Counted from the stretch's first letter, positions 16,492 through 25,038 are shown. The stretch: DNA of 58,681 nucleotides from Clostridiales bacterium (GCA_003150485.1 QALX01000009.1:192560-251240); one strand, 5' to 3'. Program-made: numbers and translations. Notes: generated by a model from the letters alone, not told the origin.

Positions 16492-16776
16492 ATGAAACTG
16501 AAACCTCTGGCTGACCGTGTGATTTTAAAAATGGTCGAAGCAGAAGAAACCACCAAGGGCGGCATCATCCTGACCGGCTCCGCCAAGGAAAAGCCCGACG
16601 TGGCAGAAGTCCTGGCCGTCGGCCCCGGCGGCATGGTGGACGGCAAGGAAGTGGTCATGACCGTCAAGGTGGGCGACCACGTCATCACCAGCAAGTACTC
16701 CGGCACCCAGGTCAAGATCGACGGCGAAGAGCTGACCATCGTGCGTCAGAGCGACATCGTGGCCATTGTGGAATAA
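16492..16776 (+). CDS. groES: Co-chaperonin GroES
   Basis: A 94-residue GroES: PLADRVILKMVEAEETTKGG at the N-terminus, the mobile-loop region GGIILTGSAKEKP, and the conserved GDHVITSKYSGTQVKIDGEE and C-terminal DIVAIVE. It caps GroEL during folding. AAGGAGG precedes the start, and the gene lies downstream of a CIRCE site, 54 bp before groEL. Confidence 0.98.
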   Translation: MKLKPLADRVILKMVEAEETTKGGIILTGSAKEKPDVAEVLAVGPGGMVDGKEVVMTVKVGDHVITSKYSGTQVKIDGEELTIVRQSDIVAIVE

Positions 16777-16830
16777 TCCCGCCACCCCAACTACGTTATA
16801 GATTCATCTCAACATTCGGAGGTATTCATT

Positions 16831-18459
16831 ATGGCAAAACTCATTAACTACGGCGAAGAAGCCCGCCGCGCACTCCAGTCCGGCGTAGACCAGCTGGCCA
16901 ATACCGTTAAAATCACCATGGGCCCCAAGGGCCGCAACGTGATCCTGGATAAGAAATACGGCACCCCCCTGATCACCAACGACGGCGTCACCATCGCCAA
17001 GGAAATTCAGCTGGACGACCCGTTTGAGAACATGGGCGCATCCGTGGTCAAGGAAGTGGCCACCAAGACCAACGACGTGGCCGGCGACGGCACCACCACC
17101 GCCACCCTGCTGGCCCAGTCCATCATCACCGAGGGTATCAAGAACCTGGCCGCAGGCGCCAACCCCATGATCATGAAGAAAGGCATCGCCAAGGCCACCA
17201 AGGCCGCTATCGAGGCCATCAAAGCCAACAGCAAGCCCGTCAGCGGCACCGAGGACATCGCCCGTGTCGGCGCTATCTCCTCCGGTGACGAGACCATCGG
17301 AAAGCTCATCGCCGAGGCCATGGAAAAGGTCTCCCACGACGGCGTCATCACCGTCGAGGAGTCCAAGACCGCTGAGACCTACTCCGAGGTCGTGGAAGGC
17401 ATGCAGTTCGACCGAGGCTACGTGACCCCCTACATGGTCACCGACACCGAGAAGATGGAAGCCGTCCTGGACGACCCCGTCATCCTGATCCACGACAAGA
17501 AGATCTCCAACGTACAGGATTTGCTGCCCATTCTGGAGCAGATCGCCAAGATGGGCCGTCCCATGCTGATTATCGCTGAGGACGTAGAGGGCGAGGCCCT
17601 GTCCACCCTGATCGTCAACACCCTCCGGGGCACCCTGCGGGTCTGCTGCGTCAAGGCCCCCGGCTTCGGCGACCGCCGCAAAGAGATGCTCCAGGATATC
17701 GCAATCCTCACCGGCGGCACCGTTATCTCCTCCGAGACCGGTATTGAGCTGTCCGACGTGTCCCTGGATCTGCTGGGCACCGCCCGCCAGGTCAAGGTCA
17801 CCAAGGAGAACACCACCATCGTGGACGGCGCAGGCAACTCCGACGAGATCAAGGCCCGGGTGGGTCAGATCCGCTCTCAGATTGAGAACACCACCTCTGA
17901 ATACGACAAGGAAAAGGCCATGGAACGTCTGGCCAAGCTGGCCGGCGGCGTAGCCGTCATCAAGGTTGGCGCAGCCACCGAGGCCGAGATGAAGGAACTG
18001 AAGCTGAGAGTCGAGGATGCTCTGAACGCCACCCGCGCCGCTGTGGAAGAGGGCATCGTGGCCGGCGGCGGTACCGCCTATGTCAACGCCATCCCCGCCG
18101 TGGAAGCCCTGCTGGCTGACACCGAGGGCGACGAAAAGACCGGTATCTCCATTATCGCCAAGGCCCTCACCGCCCCCGTCAAGCAGATTGCTGCCAACGC
18201 CGGTATCGACGGCTCCGTAGTTCTGGACCGCATTCTGAACAGCGGCAAGGCCGGCTACGGCTTCGACGCCTACAACGAGACCTACTGTGACATGATCTCC
18301 GTAGGCATCGTCGACCCCACCAAGGTCACCCGTACCGCCCTGGAGAACGCCTCCTCCGTGTCCAGCATCCTGCTGACCACCGAGGCCTGCGTCACCGACA
18401 AGCCCGAGCCTCCCGCTCCCGTCCCCGCAGCACCCGGCGGCGACATGGGCATGTACTAA
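16831..18459 (+). CDS. groEL: Chaperonin GroEL
   Basis: A 542-residue chaperonin of normal length. Visible are the ATP-site motif GDGTTTATLLAQ (after NDVAGD), TMGPKGRNV near the N-terminus, and the equatorial-domain segment EEGIVAGGGTAYV. The tail ends PGGDMGMY instead of long GGM repeats. It forms a CIRCE-controlled operon with groES and is followed by a strong terminator. Confidence 0.98.
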   Translation: MAKLINYGEEARRALQSGVDQLANTVKITMGPKGRNVILDKKYGTPLITNDGVTIAKEIQLDDPFENMGASVVKEVATKTNDVAGDGTTTATLLAQSIITEGIKNLAAGANPMIMKKGIAKATKAAIEAIKANSKPVSGTEDIARVGAISSGDETIGKLIAEAMEKVSHDGVITVEESKTAETYSEVVEGMQFDRGYVTPYMVTDTEKMEAVLDDPVILIHDKKISNVQDLLPILEQIAKMGRPMLIIAEDVEGEALSTLIVNTLRGTLRVCCVKAPGFGDRRKEMLQDIAILTGGTVISSETGIELSDVSLDLLGTARQVKVTKENTTIVDGAGNSDEIKARVGQIRSQIENTTSEYDKEKAMERLAKLAGGVAVIKVGAATEAEMKELKLRVEDALNATRAAVEEGIVAGGGTAYVNAIPAVEALLADTEGDEKTGISIIAKALTAPVKQIAANAGIDGSVVLDRILNSGKAGYGFDAYNETYCDMISVGIVDPTKVTRTALENASSVSSILLTTEACVTDKPEPPAPVPAAPGGDMGMY

Positions 18460-18488
18460 TTCCGCTGTCATAACAACACTACAAATAC

Positions 18489-18530
18489 GCCGCCCCTATC
18501 ACAGCTGCGATAGGGGCGGCGCTCCTTTTT
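18489..18530 (+). terminator. Terminator after groEL
   Basis: GCCGCCCCTATC pairs with GATAGGGGCGGC (12 bp), followed by GCTCCTTTTT. Confidence 0.88.
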
Positions 18531-18603
18531 CTCCGCCGCAAACCCAGTTGTTAAACTGTTTTTCCCTCTTTTTCTTGTTTCTTCTATTTTTTCAAAATAT
18601 CCC

Positions 18604-18915
18604 TTGACAAGCCCTCTGTAAGAATTGTAACATGGTTCATATAAATCGTAGGAAGATAATATATCATTTCTCCAATCCCATCGTATACGCACCTATCATT
18701 GAGTTTCTATGGAGAGGGCGTGATGTTATGGCTGTATGAAATGCTTGCAACGTACATCCCTTTGAGAAGATGCCACCACTGGTGATATTCCCTTCTCTTG
18801 GGTCCCTGTCGAAGATCTGTACACGAATGCAGTGAATGCGATCTACACAGTAAAACTGAAAAGGAGAACCAGTACTTGGGGTGTCTCTCTTTCTAATAAC
18901 GCTACCAGTTCCTAA
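18604..18915 (+). pseudogene. Possible gene remnant in the groEL-downstream gap
   Basis: The 500-bp gap 18460-18959 has a TTGACA-17-GTAACA promoter-like pair at 18604-18632. After it lies coding-like sequence without a full gene: a 20-codon frame from ATG 18726, and a shifted 49-codon open frame ending at 18915 (…DLYTNAVNAIYTVKLK…TWGVSLSSNATSS) with no start. The two would join only through a frameshift near 18765. It could be the decayed end of a small exported-protein gene; I cannot identify the parent. Confidence 0.25.
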
Positions 18916-18959
18916 ATGCTCCTGTGTCTACCTGCATTTCACGAAAAAGGAGTTTATCT

Positions 18960-19382
18960 ATGATAAGAAAAGTGTCAATCGCTCTGGTTGCCGCCGTTGC
19001 TCCACTGGTATTGGCCGTGGCGATCGGTGAGATCACCATTCAGGTGAAGCAACGCATCACCGACTGGTTATATGGCGGGCTTTCCCCCATAGTCCTCTGG
19101 CACCTGGCATGGGGGATTCTGGCCGCGCTCCTCTTCTACCTGGTTGCCGCAGTCCTGCCCAAGTACGGCGGGGTTCCCCTCATCTGGGGCGCTGGAATCG
19201 GCGGTGTGCTGGTCCTGGCCCAGTCCCTGGTCTATCTGGCGCCGGAAGTGTTCTGGAACATCATTCCACTCCACTTCCACCTAGAAACTCCCGCCTTTTC
19301 TGCCTGTGGACTATTTTTGACTGGAAACATCATCTGCATCATCCGAACCCTGCGGCGGAACCGAGTTCAAGCGGAATCCTGA
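18960..19382 (+). CDS. Small integral membrane protein, unknown function
   Basis: A 140-residue protein with four predicted transmembrane helices (about residues 5-25, 40-68, 73-97 and 112-130) and a basic C-terminal tail (RTLRRNRVQAES). The start is ATG 18960 with AAGGAG 7 nt upstream. No family motif is recognised. It lies alone between a degraded region and a terminator. GC content is lower than in the neighbouring core genes. Confidence 0.6.
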   Translation: MIRKVSIALVAAVAPLVLAVAIGEITIQVKQRITDWLYGGLSPIVLWHLAWGILAALLFYLVAAVLPKYGGVPLIWGAGIGGVLVLAQSLVYLAPEVFWNIIPLHFHLETPAFSACGLFLTGNIICIIRTLRRNRVQAES

Positions 19383-19438
19383 CCCCTGTCCCAATAAACG
19401 AACCGCCCCAGCCAAGGCGCGGTGGTCATAAAACAGTT

Positions 19439-19483
19439 ATTCGGCACAGCGTTTTGGTTCGCTGTGCCGAATGTTGTATTTTT
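19439..19483 (+). terminator. Terminator after the small membrane protein
   Basis: ATTCGGCACAGCG pairs with CGCTGTGCCGAAT (13 bp), followed by GTTGTATTTTT. Confidence 0.82.
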
Positions 19484-19647
19484 AGGGAGCTCATAATAAA
19501 ATAGGAACAGTTCAACAAATCGAAATTTAGTGGCGAGTCGCCGCTGACAATGCGTGCGGCAGCTGGGCAATGCCCGTTACACCATTGGGTGCCGCTCGGC
19601 AGCGTTATGGCTTAGAAAAATCAAAATTTTGGTGAGAAGGTTGCTTT

Positions 19648-19875
19648 ATGGATTTTTTGTTTATAGCAGTACCTTTTATAATTGCTATCATTGTAATCAC
19701 TATCGTGGCAAAACGAATTGCATCACACAACTTCAAATGCAAGCACTGTAACAAGGAGTTTTGTATCAATTGGTATAAAGTAATCTTTACGGAACACAGT
19801 AGTGATGAATATCGGTTGGTATGCCCTTTTTGCAATACAAAAGATTGGTGTACGGAGCAACCGAAACACAAATAA
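19648..19875 (+). CDS. Small membrane-anchored zinc-ribbon-like protein
   Basis: A 75-residue protein with one N-terminal transmembrane helix (about residues 3-23), then a possible zinc ribbon: CKHC near residue 31 and CPFC near residue 61, with extra Cys at 40 and 69. GAGAAGG precedes the start at good spacing. The gene is clearly AT-rich compared with the genome, suggesting recent acquisition. No known family is recognised. Confidence 0.55.
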   Translation: MDFLFIAVPFIIAIIVITIVAKRIASHNFKCKHCNKEFCINWYKVIFTEHSSDEYRLVCPFCNTKDWCTEQPKHK

Positions 19876-19954
19876 CCAGTGTCCAATTTATCGAATAGAT
19901 TAAGGGCACTTCTATACACCTTTCAGTGTATCGATGTGCGGTTTTGCGCCGCGC

Positions 19955-20413
19955 CAAAGCCTCCCTCTGATGAGGGAGGTGGCAAAAATCTTTGATTTTT
20001 GACGGAGGGAGAGACTATGAAGGAGTACAACAAATCAAATATCCCTCTTGCAAAAGCCTTGCGGAAAAATATGACACCTTGGGATCGAAAACTGTGGTAT
20101 GACTTTTTAAGAGCTTACCCAGTGCGTTTTCAACGGCAAAAAGCCATCGGCAACTTCATTGTAGACTTCTATTGTGCAAAAGCCGGACTGGTCATTGAAC
20201 TTGACGGCGGCGGACATTACACACCCGACCAAGCAGAAAAAGACCTGCTGCGCACCAAAGAATTGGAAACCATGAAGCTAAGGGTAATGAGAATCTGCAA
20301 TTTGGATATTGACCGCAATTTCAGAGGCGTATGTGAATATGTCGATAACGTCGTGCAGTATTCTCTCCCTCAGTCAGCTTCGCTGACAGCTCCCTCATCA
20401 GAGGGAGCCTTCG
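19955..20413 (+). mobile_element. Terminal-inverted-repeat element carrying a DUF559 gene
   Basis: The left end (19955-19978) and the reverse complement of the right end (20390-20413) agree at 22 of 24 positions, with core CTCCCTCTGATGAGGGAG. Each core is itself a hairpin. Inside each end lies a second hairpin of unrelated sequence (AAAAATC/GATTTTT left; GTCAGC/GCTGAC right), followed by another shared GAGGGAGAG/CTCTCCCTC block. The whole unit is about 459 bp and is filled by one DUF559 gene, whose last codons are written by the right end. No transposase and no clear target duplication are seen. Confidence 0.6.
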
Positions 20414-20421
20414 AACCTTGA
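20017..20421 (+). CDS. DUF559 domain protein (Vsr-like endonuclease fold)
   Basis: A 134-residue protein. DUF559 proteins share the PD-(D/E)XK-like fold of the very-short-patch repair endonuclease. Visible are the N-terminal LRKNMTPWDRKLW helix, RFQRQKAIGNFIVDFYC (with catalytic-type Asp), and VIELDGGGHY (Glu, Asp and His), then the LRVMRICNLDI strand. The start is ATG 20017 with GGAGGGAG upstream, a sequence belonging to the left repeat. The last about 16 residues (QSASLTAPSSEGAFEP) are encoded by the right inverted repeat, so the gene and element are one unit. GC is low. Nuclease activity is inferred from the family only. Confidence 0.82.
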   Translation: MKEYNKSNIPLAKALRKNMTPWDRKLWYDFLRAYPVRFQRQKAIGNFIVDFYCAKAGLVIELDGGGHYTPDQAEKDLLRTKELETMKLRVMRICNLDIDRNFRGVCEYVDNVVQYSLPQSASLTAPSSEGAFEP

Positions 20422-20434
20422 TGCAAATAACAAA

Positions 20435-20464
20435 CCCTCCCTATGGTCGAAACCATAGGGAGGG
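20435..20464 (+). terminator. Hairpin / possible terminator
   Basis: CCCTCCCTATGGT pairs with ACCATAGGGAGGG (13 bp, loop tcga). It is followed by CTAACTGTTTT, a poor T-run, so termination is uncertain. It lies between the DUF559 element and dpaL. Confidence 0.5.
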
Positions 20465-20601
20465 CTAACTGTTTTACGAACACCCGCCTAATGGGCTGGG
20501 GTGGTTTTTTGCGCTGTCCGGTAGGTTTTTCCGCCCATCCGTGCTACAATGGAAAAAACAACCGCCTACATTCTGCACTGCACAGAGAGGAGCTTTCGCT
20601 T

Positions 20602-21729
20602 ATGTCAATTCTGGAACTGGTTGTCAACTCCCGCGCCGGGAAGCGCACCCTGCCCGACTGCTGCAACGAGGAGACCTTCGCCGCCGTCCGGGCCTTCCAC
20701 CGGACCCTGCCGGGCTACGCACCCACACCGCTGGTCCCTCTGCCCGCCCTGGCGCAGACCCTGGGCGTCAAGGGCATCTACCTGAAGGACGAATCGAAAC
20801 GCTTTGGCCTCAACGCCTTCAAGGCCCTGGGGGCCTCCTACGCCATCCACAAGCTCTTCGGGGACCATCCCCAGGGCCGCCCCCTCACCGTCACCGCCAC
20901 CGATGGCAACCACGGCAAGGGCATGGCCTGGTCCACCCACCTGCTGGGGGGCCACGCAGTGGTGTTCATGCCCGCCGGGACGGTGGACAGCCGGGTGGAG
21001 GCCATCCGGGCCATCGGGGACACCGAGGTCACGGTCACCCGTGAGAACTACGACGGCACCGTGGCCATCGCCGCCGCCTACGCCCGGGCCCATGGGGGCC
21101 ACCTGGTCCAGGACACCGCCGTCCCGGGCTTCGAGGAGGCCCCACGGGACATCGTCCTGGGCTACAGCACCATGGCCGCCGAGGCCCTGGAGCAGATGGC
21201 GGCCCTGGGGGCCGGGGAGCCCACCCACACCTTCCTCCAGTCCGGCGTGGGCTCTATGGCCGCGGGTGTGGCCGCCTATCTGGCGAAAACCTGTAAAACG
21301 CCCCCGGCCATGGCAGTCGTCGAGGCCTGGGAATCCGCCTGCGCCCTGGAGTCCATCCGGCAGAACCGGCTGGTCACCATCGGCGGCCACACCCAGACCT
21401 CTATGGCCGGGCTCAACTGCGGCACTCCCAACCCTCAGATCATGCCGGTGCTCCGGGAGTGGGCGGAATACTATCTCCGCTGCCAGGATGAAGTCACCTT
21501 CCGTGCCATGTGCCGTCTGGCCCACCCCGGCCCCGGGGAAACCGCCGTGGTGTCCGGAGAGTCCGGCGCGGCGGGACTGGGCTGCCTGATGGCCCTTACC
21601 GAGCGGCCGGATCTGGCAGAGGCCCGGGCCGCCATGGGGCTGGACGAAACCTCCGTGGTGCTGCTGTTCAGCACGGAAGGGGATACCGACCCCGGTCACT
21701 ACCGGGAGGTACTGGCCCAGGGCTACTGA
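20602..21729 (+). CDS. dpaL: Diaminopropionate ammonia-lyase
   Basis: A 375-residue PLP enzyme (fold type II) that converts 2,3-diaminopropionate to pyruvate and ammonia. The PLP lysine is K74 in NAFKALGAS, the phosphate-binding region includes TATDGNHGKGMAW, and the family signature GHTQTSMAGLNCGTPN is present. ATG 20602 is chosen for its GAGAGGAGC site; upstream in-frame sequence runs into the preceding hairpin. A weak promoter with TACAAT at 20545 lies upstream. Its 3' end overlaps the convergent ROK kinase gene by 7 nt. Confidence 0.92.
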   Translation: MSILELVVNSRAGKRTLPDCCNEETFAAVRAFHRTLPGYAPTPLVPLPALAQTLGVKGIYLKDESKRFGLNAFKALGASYAIHKLFGDHPQGRPLTVTATDGNHGKGMAWSTHLLGGHAVVFMPAGTVDSRVEAIRAIGDTEVTVTRENYDGTVAIAAAYARAHGGHLVQDTAVPGFEEAPRDIVLGYSTMAAEALEQMAALGAGEPTHTFLQSGVGSMAAGVAAYLAKTCKTPPAMAVVEAWESACALESIRQNRLVTIGGHTQTSMAGLNCGTPNPQIMPVLREWAEYYLRCQDEVTFRAMCRLAHPGPGETAVVSGESGAAGLGCLMALTERPDLAEARAAMGLDETSVVLLFSTEGDTDPGHYREVLAQGY

Positions 21730-22628
21730 GGCTGTAAAATCAGCTTTACCGCCCCGTACATCCCCGCGTCGTTCCCCAGAGCGGCCAGGGCGAAGGGGGT
21801 CTCCGCTGCCCCGTGGAACACGCTCTTCCGGTACTGGTCCCGGACCGGCCCCAGCAGCACCTCCCCGGCCCGGGCCACGCCGCCGCCCAGGAGAATCACC
21901 TCCGGGTCCACCGCGCAGGCCACATAGCTCAGGGCCAGCCCCAGCCACCGGCCCGCCTCCTCCGCCGCCAGTCGGGCAATGGCGTCTCCCGCCCTGGCGG
22001 CGTCCAGCACAGCCTTGGCTGTGGGGTCCCCGGTCCAGCCCCGCCGCCGGGCCAGGCGCACAATGCCGGTGGCCGAGGCGTACTGCTCCAGACAGCCCGC
22101 CTTGCCGCAGCGGCAGGGCTCCCCCTCGCCGGGGTTCACCTGGATGTGTCCGATCTCCCCGCCGGAGCCGTGGGCGCCGGTGAGTATCACTCCGTTCACT
22201 ACGATGCCGGCCCCCACGCCGGTGCCCAGGGTCACCAGAAGCAGGCTGCGGGCACCTGTTCCGGCGCCCTGCCAGACCTCCCCCAGAGCGGCGGCATTGG
22301 CGTCGTTGGCCGCCCGCACCGGCAGGCCGTCCAGAAGCCGGGACAGCTCCCGCTCCACCGGCGTCACCCCCCAGCCCAGGTTGACACAGCCGTTGACGAT
22401 GCCCTCCGGTCCCACCGGGCCGGGGACGCCTACGCCCACTCCCTCCAGCCGGTCCATAGAAACCGGGCCTTTCCTCAGCCACCGGGCCAGATCGGGCAGA
22501 ATCTCCGCCCCGCCCCCCTCGGTCCGGGTGGGCAGGGTCCAGCGGTCCAGCAGTCTGCCCTCCCGGGAGAACAGCCCCGCCTTGATGGTCGTGCCGCCGA
22601 TGTCCACACCGTAGGCATAGGGTTTCAT
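21723..22628 (-). CDS. ROK family sugar kinase (glucokinase-like)
   Basis: A 301-residue ROK protein. The ATP motif GVDIGGTTIKAG lies at residues about 6-17, the catalytic Asp in ANDANAAALGE, and the ROK zinc motif as GHIQVNPGEGEPCRCGKAGC. There is no N-terminal DNA-binding domain, so it is a kinase rather than a repressor. Glucose is the likely substrate, but ROK kinases also use fructose, allose or N-acetyl sugars. ATG 22628 is chosen over GTG 22637, which overlaps the AAAGGGG ribosome site. Confidence 0.9.
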   Translation of the reverse strand: MKPYAYGVDIGGTTIKAGLFSREGRLLDRWTLPTRTEGGGAEILPDLARWLRKGPVSMDRLEGVGVGVPGPVGPEGIVNGCVNLGWGVTPVERELSRLLDGLPVRAANDANAAALGEVWQGAGTGARSLLLVTLGTGVGAGIVVNGVILTGAHGSGGEIGHIQVNPGEGEPCRCGKAGCLEQYASATGIVRLARRRGWTGDPTAKAVLDAARAGDAIARLAAEEAGRWLGLALSYVACAVDPEVILLGGGVARAGEVLLGPVRDQYRKSVFHGAAETPFALAALGNDAGMYGAVKLILQPQ

Positions 22629-22660
22629 GGTACGCACCCCTTTCGCTTTTGATTGTCTGC

Positions 22661-22688
22661 ATTATACCACATACCACCATGGGACAAA
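22661..22688 (-). promoter_or_regulatory. Promoter of the ROK kinase gene
   Basis: TATAAT (22666-22661) with TTTGTC (22688-22683) 16 bp upstream on the minus strand. Confidence 0.55.
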
Positions 22689-22715
22689 GGGGGAAATTTT
22701 TCTTCATTTGTCCCC

Positions 22716-22744
22716 TTTTGCTGTCCCCTTTTGTGTGCTACAAT
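22716..22744 (+). promoter_or_regulatory. Promoter of the transketolase genes
   Basis: TACAAT (22739-22744) with a weak TTTTGC (22716-22721) at 17 bp. It is divergent from the ROK kinase promoter. Confidence 0.5.
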
Positions 22745-22805
22745 GAATGATTGAAGGATACTTCTTGACTACCTAAGATTTGAGAAGAGGAATGAGGAGT
22801 TTGTT

Positions 22806-23657
22806 ATGACCAAACAAGAAAAGCGGCAGTTGCAGCTGACCGCCTGCGACGTGCGCAAGTCCATTCTGACCGCCACCCACAGCGCCAAATCCGGCCATCC
22901 CGGCGGCAGTCTCTCTGCGGCCGACCTGTTCACCTATCTCTACTTCAAAGAGCTGCGGATCGACCCCGCCAACCCCCGCTGGGCGGATCGGGACCGGTTT
23001 GTCCTGTCCAAGGGCCACACGGCCCCCGGCCTCTACGCGGCGCTGGCCCTCCGTGGCTTCTTCCCCGTAGAGGACCTGACCACCCTGCGCCACATTGACA
23101 GCTACCTCCAGGGTCACCCCAACATGAACACCGTCCCCGGCATCGACATGTCCACCGGCTCCCTGGGCCAGGGCATCTCCACCGCCGTGGGCATGGCCAA
23201 GGGCGCCAAGCACCTGGGCAAGGACGTGAACGTCTACTGCCTGCTGGGAGACGGCGAGATCGCCGAGGGCCAGGTCTGGGAGGCCAGTCTCTTTGCCCAC
23301 CACTACAAGCTGGACAACCTGTGCGCCATCGTAGACCTGAACGGGCTCCAGATCGACGGCCCCACCGAGGAGGTCATGGGCACCGCCCCGGTGGATGAGA
23401 AATTCGCCGCCTTCGGCTTCGACGTGGTCACCATCGACGGCCACGACTTTGACCAGATCGAATCCGCCTTCGCCCGGTTCCACGCCAATGCCGGCTCCGG
23501 CAAGCCCACGGTGATCCTGATGCACACCGTCAAGGGCAAGGGAGTCAGCTACATGGAAAACCAGGCCGGCTGGCACGGCAAGGCCCCCAACGACGGGGAA
23601 TACGCCCAGGGAATCCAGGAGCTGGACGCCCTGCGGGCAGAATTGGAGGCGAACTGA
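22806..23657 (+). CDS. Transketolase, N-terminal (ThDP-binding) subunit
   Basis: A 283-residue subunit equal to the first domain of transketolase. It has SGHPGGSLS near the N-terminus, GHTAPGLYA, and the thiamine diphosphate motif beginning GDGEIAEGQVWEA and ending DLNGLQ. With the next gene it moves two-carbon units between sugar phosphates in the non-oxidative pentose phosphate pathway. The split form is common in clostridia and archaea. The partner gene begins 1 nt after its stop. Confidence 0.95.
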   Translation: MTKQEKRQLQLTACDVRKSILTATHSAKSGHPGGSLSAADLFTYLYFKELRIDPANPRWADRDRFVLSKGHTAPGLYAALALRGFFPVEDLTTLRHIDSYLQGHPNMNTVPGIDMSTGSLGQGISTAVGMAKGAKHLGKDVNVYCLLGDGEIAEGQVWEASLFAHHYKLDNLCAIVDLNGLQIDGPTEEVMGTAPVDEKFAAFGFDVVTIDGHDFDQIESAFARFHANAGSGKPTVILMHTVKGKGVSYMENQAGWHGKAPNDGEYAQGIQELDALRAELEAN

Positions 23658-23658
23658 G

Positions 23659-24603
23659 ATGGCTGACGTAAAGAAAATCGCAACCCGAGAGAGCTACGGC
23701 AACGCCCTGAAGGAATTGGGGGCCGTGGCGGAGAACCTGGTGGTCCTGGACGCAGACCTGGCCGGTGCCACCAAAACCGGCACCTTCCAGAAGGCATATC
23801 CCGACCGGTTCTTTGACTGCGGCATCGCCGAGTCCAATATGATGGGCGTGGCCGCGGGCCTTTCCACCATGGGACTGGTCCCCTTCGCCTCCACCTTCGC
23901 CATGTTCGCCGCCGGACGCGCTTTTGAGCAGATCCGCAACACCATCGGCTACCCCCACCTGAACGTGAAGATCGGCGCCACCCACGGCGGCATCTCCGTG
24001 GGCGAGGACGGCGCGTCCCACCAGTGCTGTGAGGATTTTGGCCTGATGCGCACCATCCCCGGCATGGTGGTCATGTGTCCGGCGGATGACGTGGAGGCCG
24101 CCGCCATGGTCAAGGCCGCCTACGAGTATGTGGGCCCGGTGTATATGCGCTTCGCCCGGCTGGCCGCCCCGGTGTTCCACGACCCCGGCCAGTACACCTT
24201 CCAGATCGGCAAGGGCGAGCTGCTCCGGGACGGCGCCGACGTGGCCATCCTGGCCAACGGCCTGATGGTCCACGAGGCCCTGGATGCCGCCGACGCCCTG
24301 GCGGAAACCGGCATCCACGCCCGGGTCATCAACCTGGCCACCATCAAGCCCCTGGACGAGGAGATGGTCCTCCAGGCCGCCCGGGACTGCGGGAAGATCG
24401 TCACCGTGGAGGAACACAACGTCATCGGCGGTCTGGGCGAGGCCGTCTGCGCCTGCGTGGCGGAGCACTGCCCGGTCCCTGTGAAGCGGATCGGCGTCGA
24501 GGACACCTTCGGCCACTCCGGCCCCGCCGCGGACCTGCTGCGCCAGTTCGGCCTGTGCGCGGAGCACATCGCCCAGGTTACCCGGGCGTTCGCCGGAAAG
24601 TAA
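23659..24603 (+). CDS. Transketolase, C-terminal subunit
   Basis: A 314-residue subunit covering the pyrimidine-binding and C-terminal domains. It shows the catalytic-Glu region FDCGIAESNMMGVAAGLSTM, the segment THGGISVGEDGASHQ, and the C-terminal segment VEEHNVIGGLGEAV. It resembles the E1-beta/DXS-type second half and must assemble with the N-terminal subunit. The pair forms a two-gene operon followed by a terminator. Confidence 0.95.
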   Translation: MADVKKIATRESYGNALKELGAVAENLVVLDADLAGATKTGTFQKAYPDRFFDCGIAESNMMGVAAGLSTMGLVPFASTFAMFAAGRAFEQIRNTIGYPHLNVKIGATHGGISVGEDGASHQCCEDFGLMRTIPGMVVMCPADDVEAAAMVKAAYEYVGPVYMRFARLAAPVFHDPGQYTFQIGKGELLRDGADVAILANGLMVHEALDAADALAETGIHARVINLATIKPLDEEMVLQAARDCGKIVTVEEHNVIGGLGEAVCACVAEHCPVPVKRIGVEDTFGHSGPAADLLRQFGLCAEHIAQVTRAFAGK

Positions 24604-24646
24604 CCCGTCTAAAAAAGCCGATTTTTGTAGTAACCCTTTTCAAAAG

Positions 24647-24681
24647 CCCTCTGAAGATCTTTGGTTTTCAGAGGGTTTTTC
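24647..24681 (+). terminator. Terminator after transketolase genes
   Basis: CCCTCTGAA pairs with TTCAGAGGG and is followed by TTTTT. Confidence 0.85.
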
Positions 24682-24684
24682 CTG

Positions 24685-24713
24685 TTGCTATTTTCCCAAA
24701 ACGATGGTATTCT
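24685..24713 (+). promoter_or_regulatory. Promoter of the 99-residue protein gene
   Basis: TTGCTA (24685-24690), 17-bp spacer, TATTCT (24708-24713), 26 bp before the start codon. Confidence 0.5.
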
Positions 24714-24738
24714 TTTAACCTAGATAGGAGGAACCGCT

Positions 24739-25038
24739 ATGCTCACCGATCTGGACCAGTTTTATCTGCCCAATCTGTATACCTTCCGAAATAAAAACAC
24801 CTTTTACGGCAGCCTGGACGAACTGCGCTTCCGGGTGCGGCCCCGGGTGGGGGAGGAGGACCAGGAGGACGCCCTCACCGTCTGCACCTGGACGGGGGAG
24901 TACTGCCTGGCAGAGAGCGAGATTCTGGACGAGGCCGCCTTTCCCCTGGACGAGACGGGCTACCGGCAGCTGTTAGACTGGCTGGAGCGGGCCTACTCCC
25001 AGGTACACCGGCCCCAGTCCCCGGCAGAGGCTCCGTAA
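24739..25038 (+). CDS. Conserved-looking small cytosolic protein, unknown function
   Basis: A 99-residue acidic protein without membrane segments. It begins MLTDLDQFYLPNLYTFRNK and has a strand-rich middle (LDELRFRVRPRV, then ALTVCTWTGEYCL) and a C-terminal amphipathic helix. AGGAGG precedes the start. It has its own promoter and no operon partner. I do not recognise the family. Confidence 0.62.
   Translation: MLTDLDQFYLPNLYTFRNKNTFYGSLDELRFRVRPRVGEEDQEDALTVCTWTGEYCLAESEILDEAAFPLDETGYRQLLDWLERAYSQVHRPQSPAEAP

Noticed and set aside
16804..18471. A 555-codon minus-strand frame opposite groEL
   Set aside because: Shadow of groEL codon bias; Gly/Leu/Asp-rich with no recognisable domain.
20605..22707. 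A 700-codon minus-strand frame spanning dpaL and the ROK kinase
   Set aside because: It crosses two well-supported genes in other frames and has Arg/Gly-rich junk composition.
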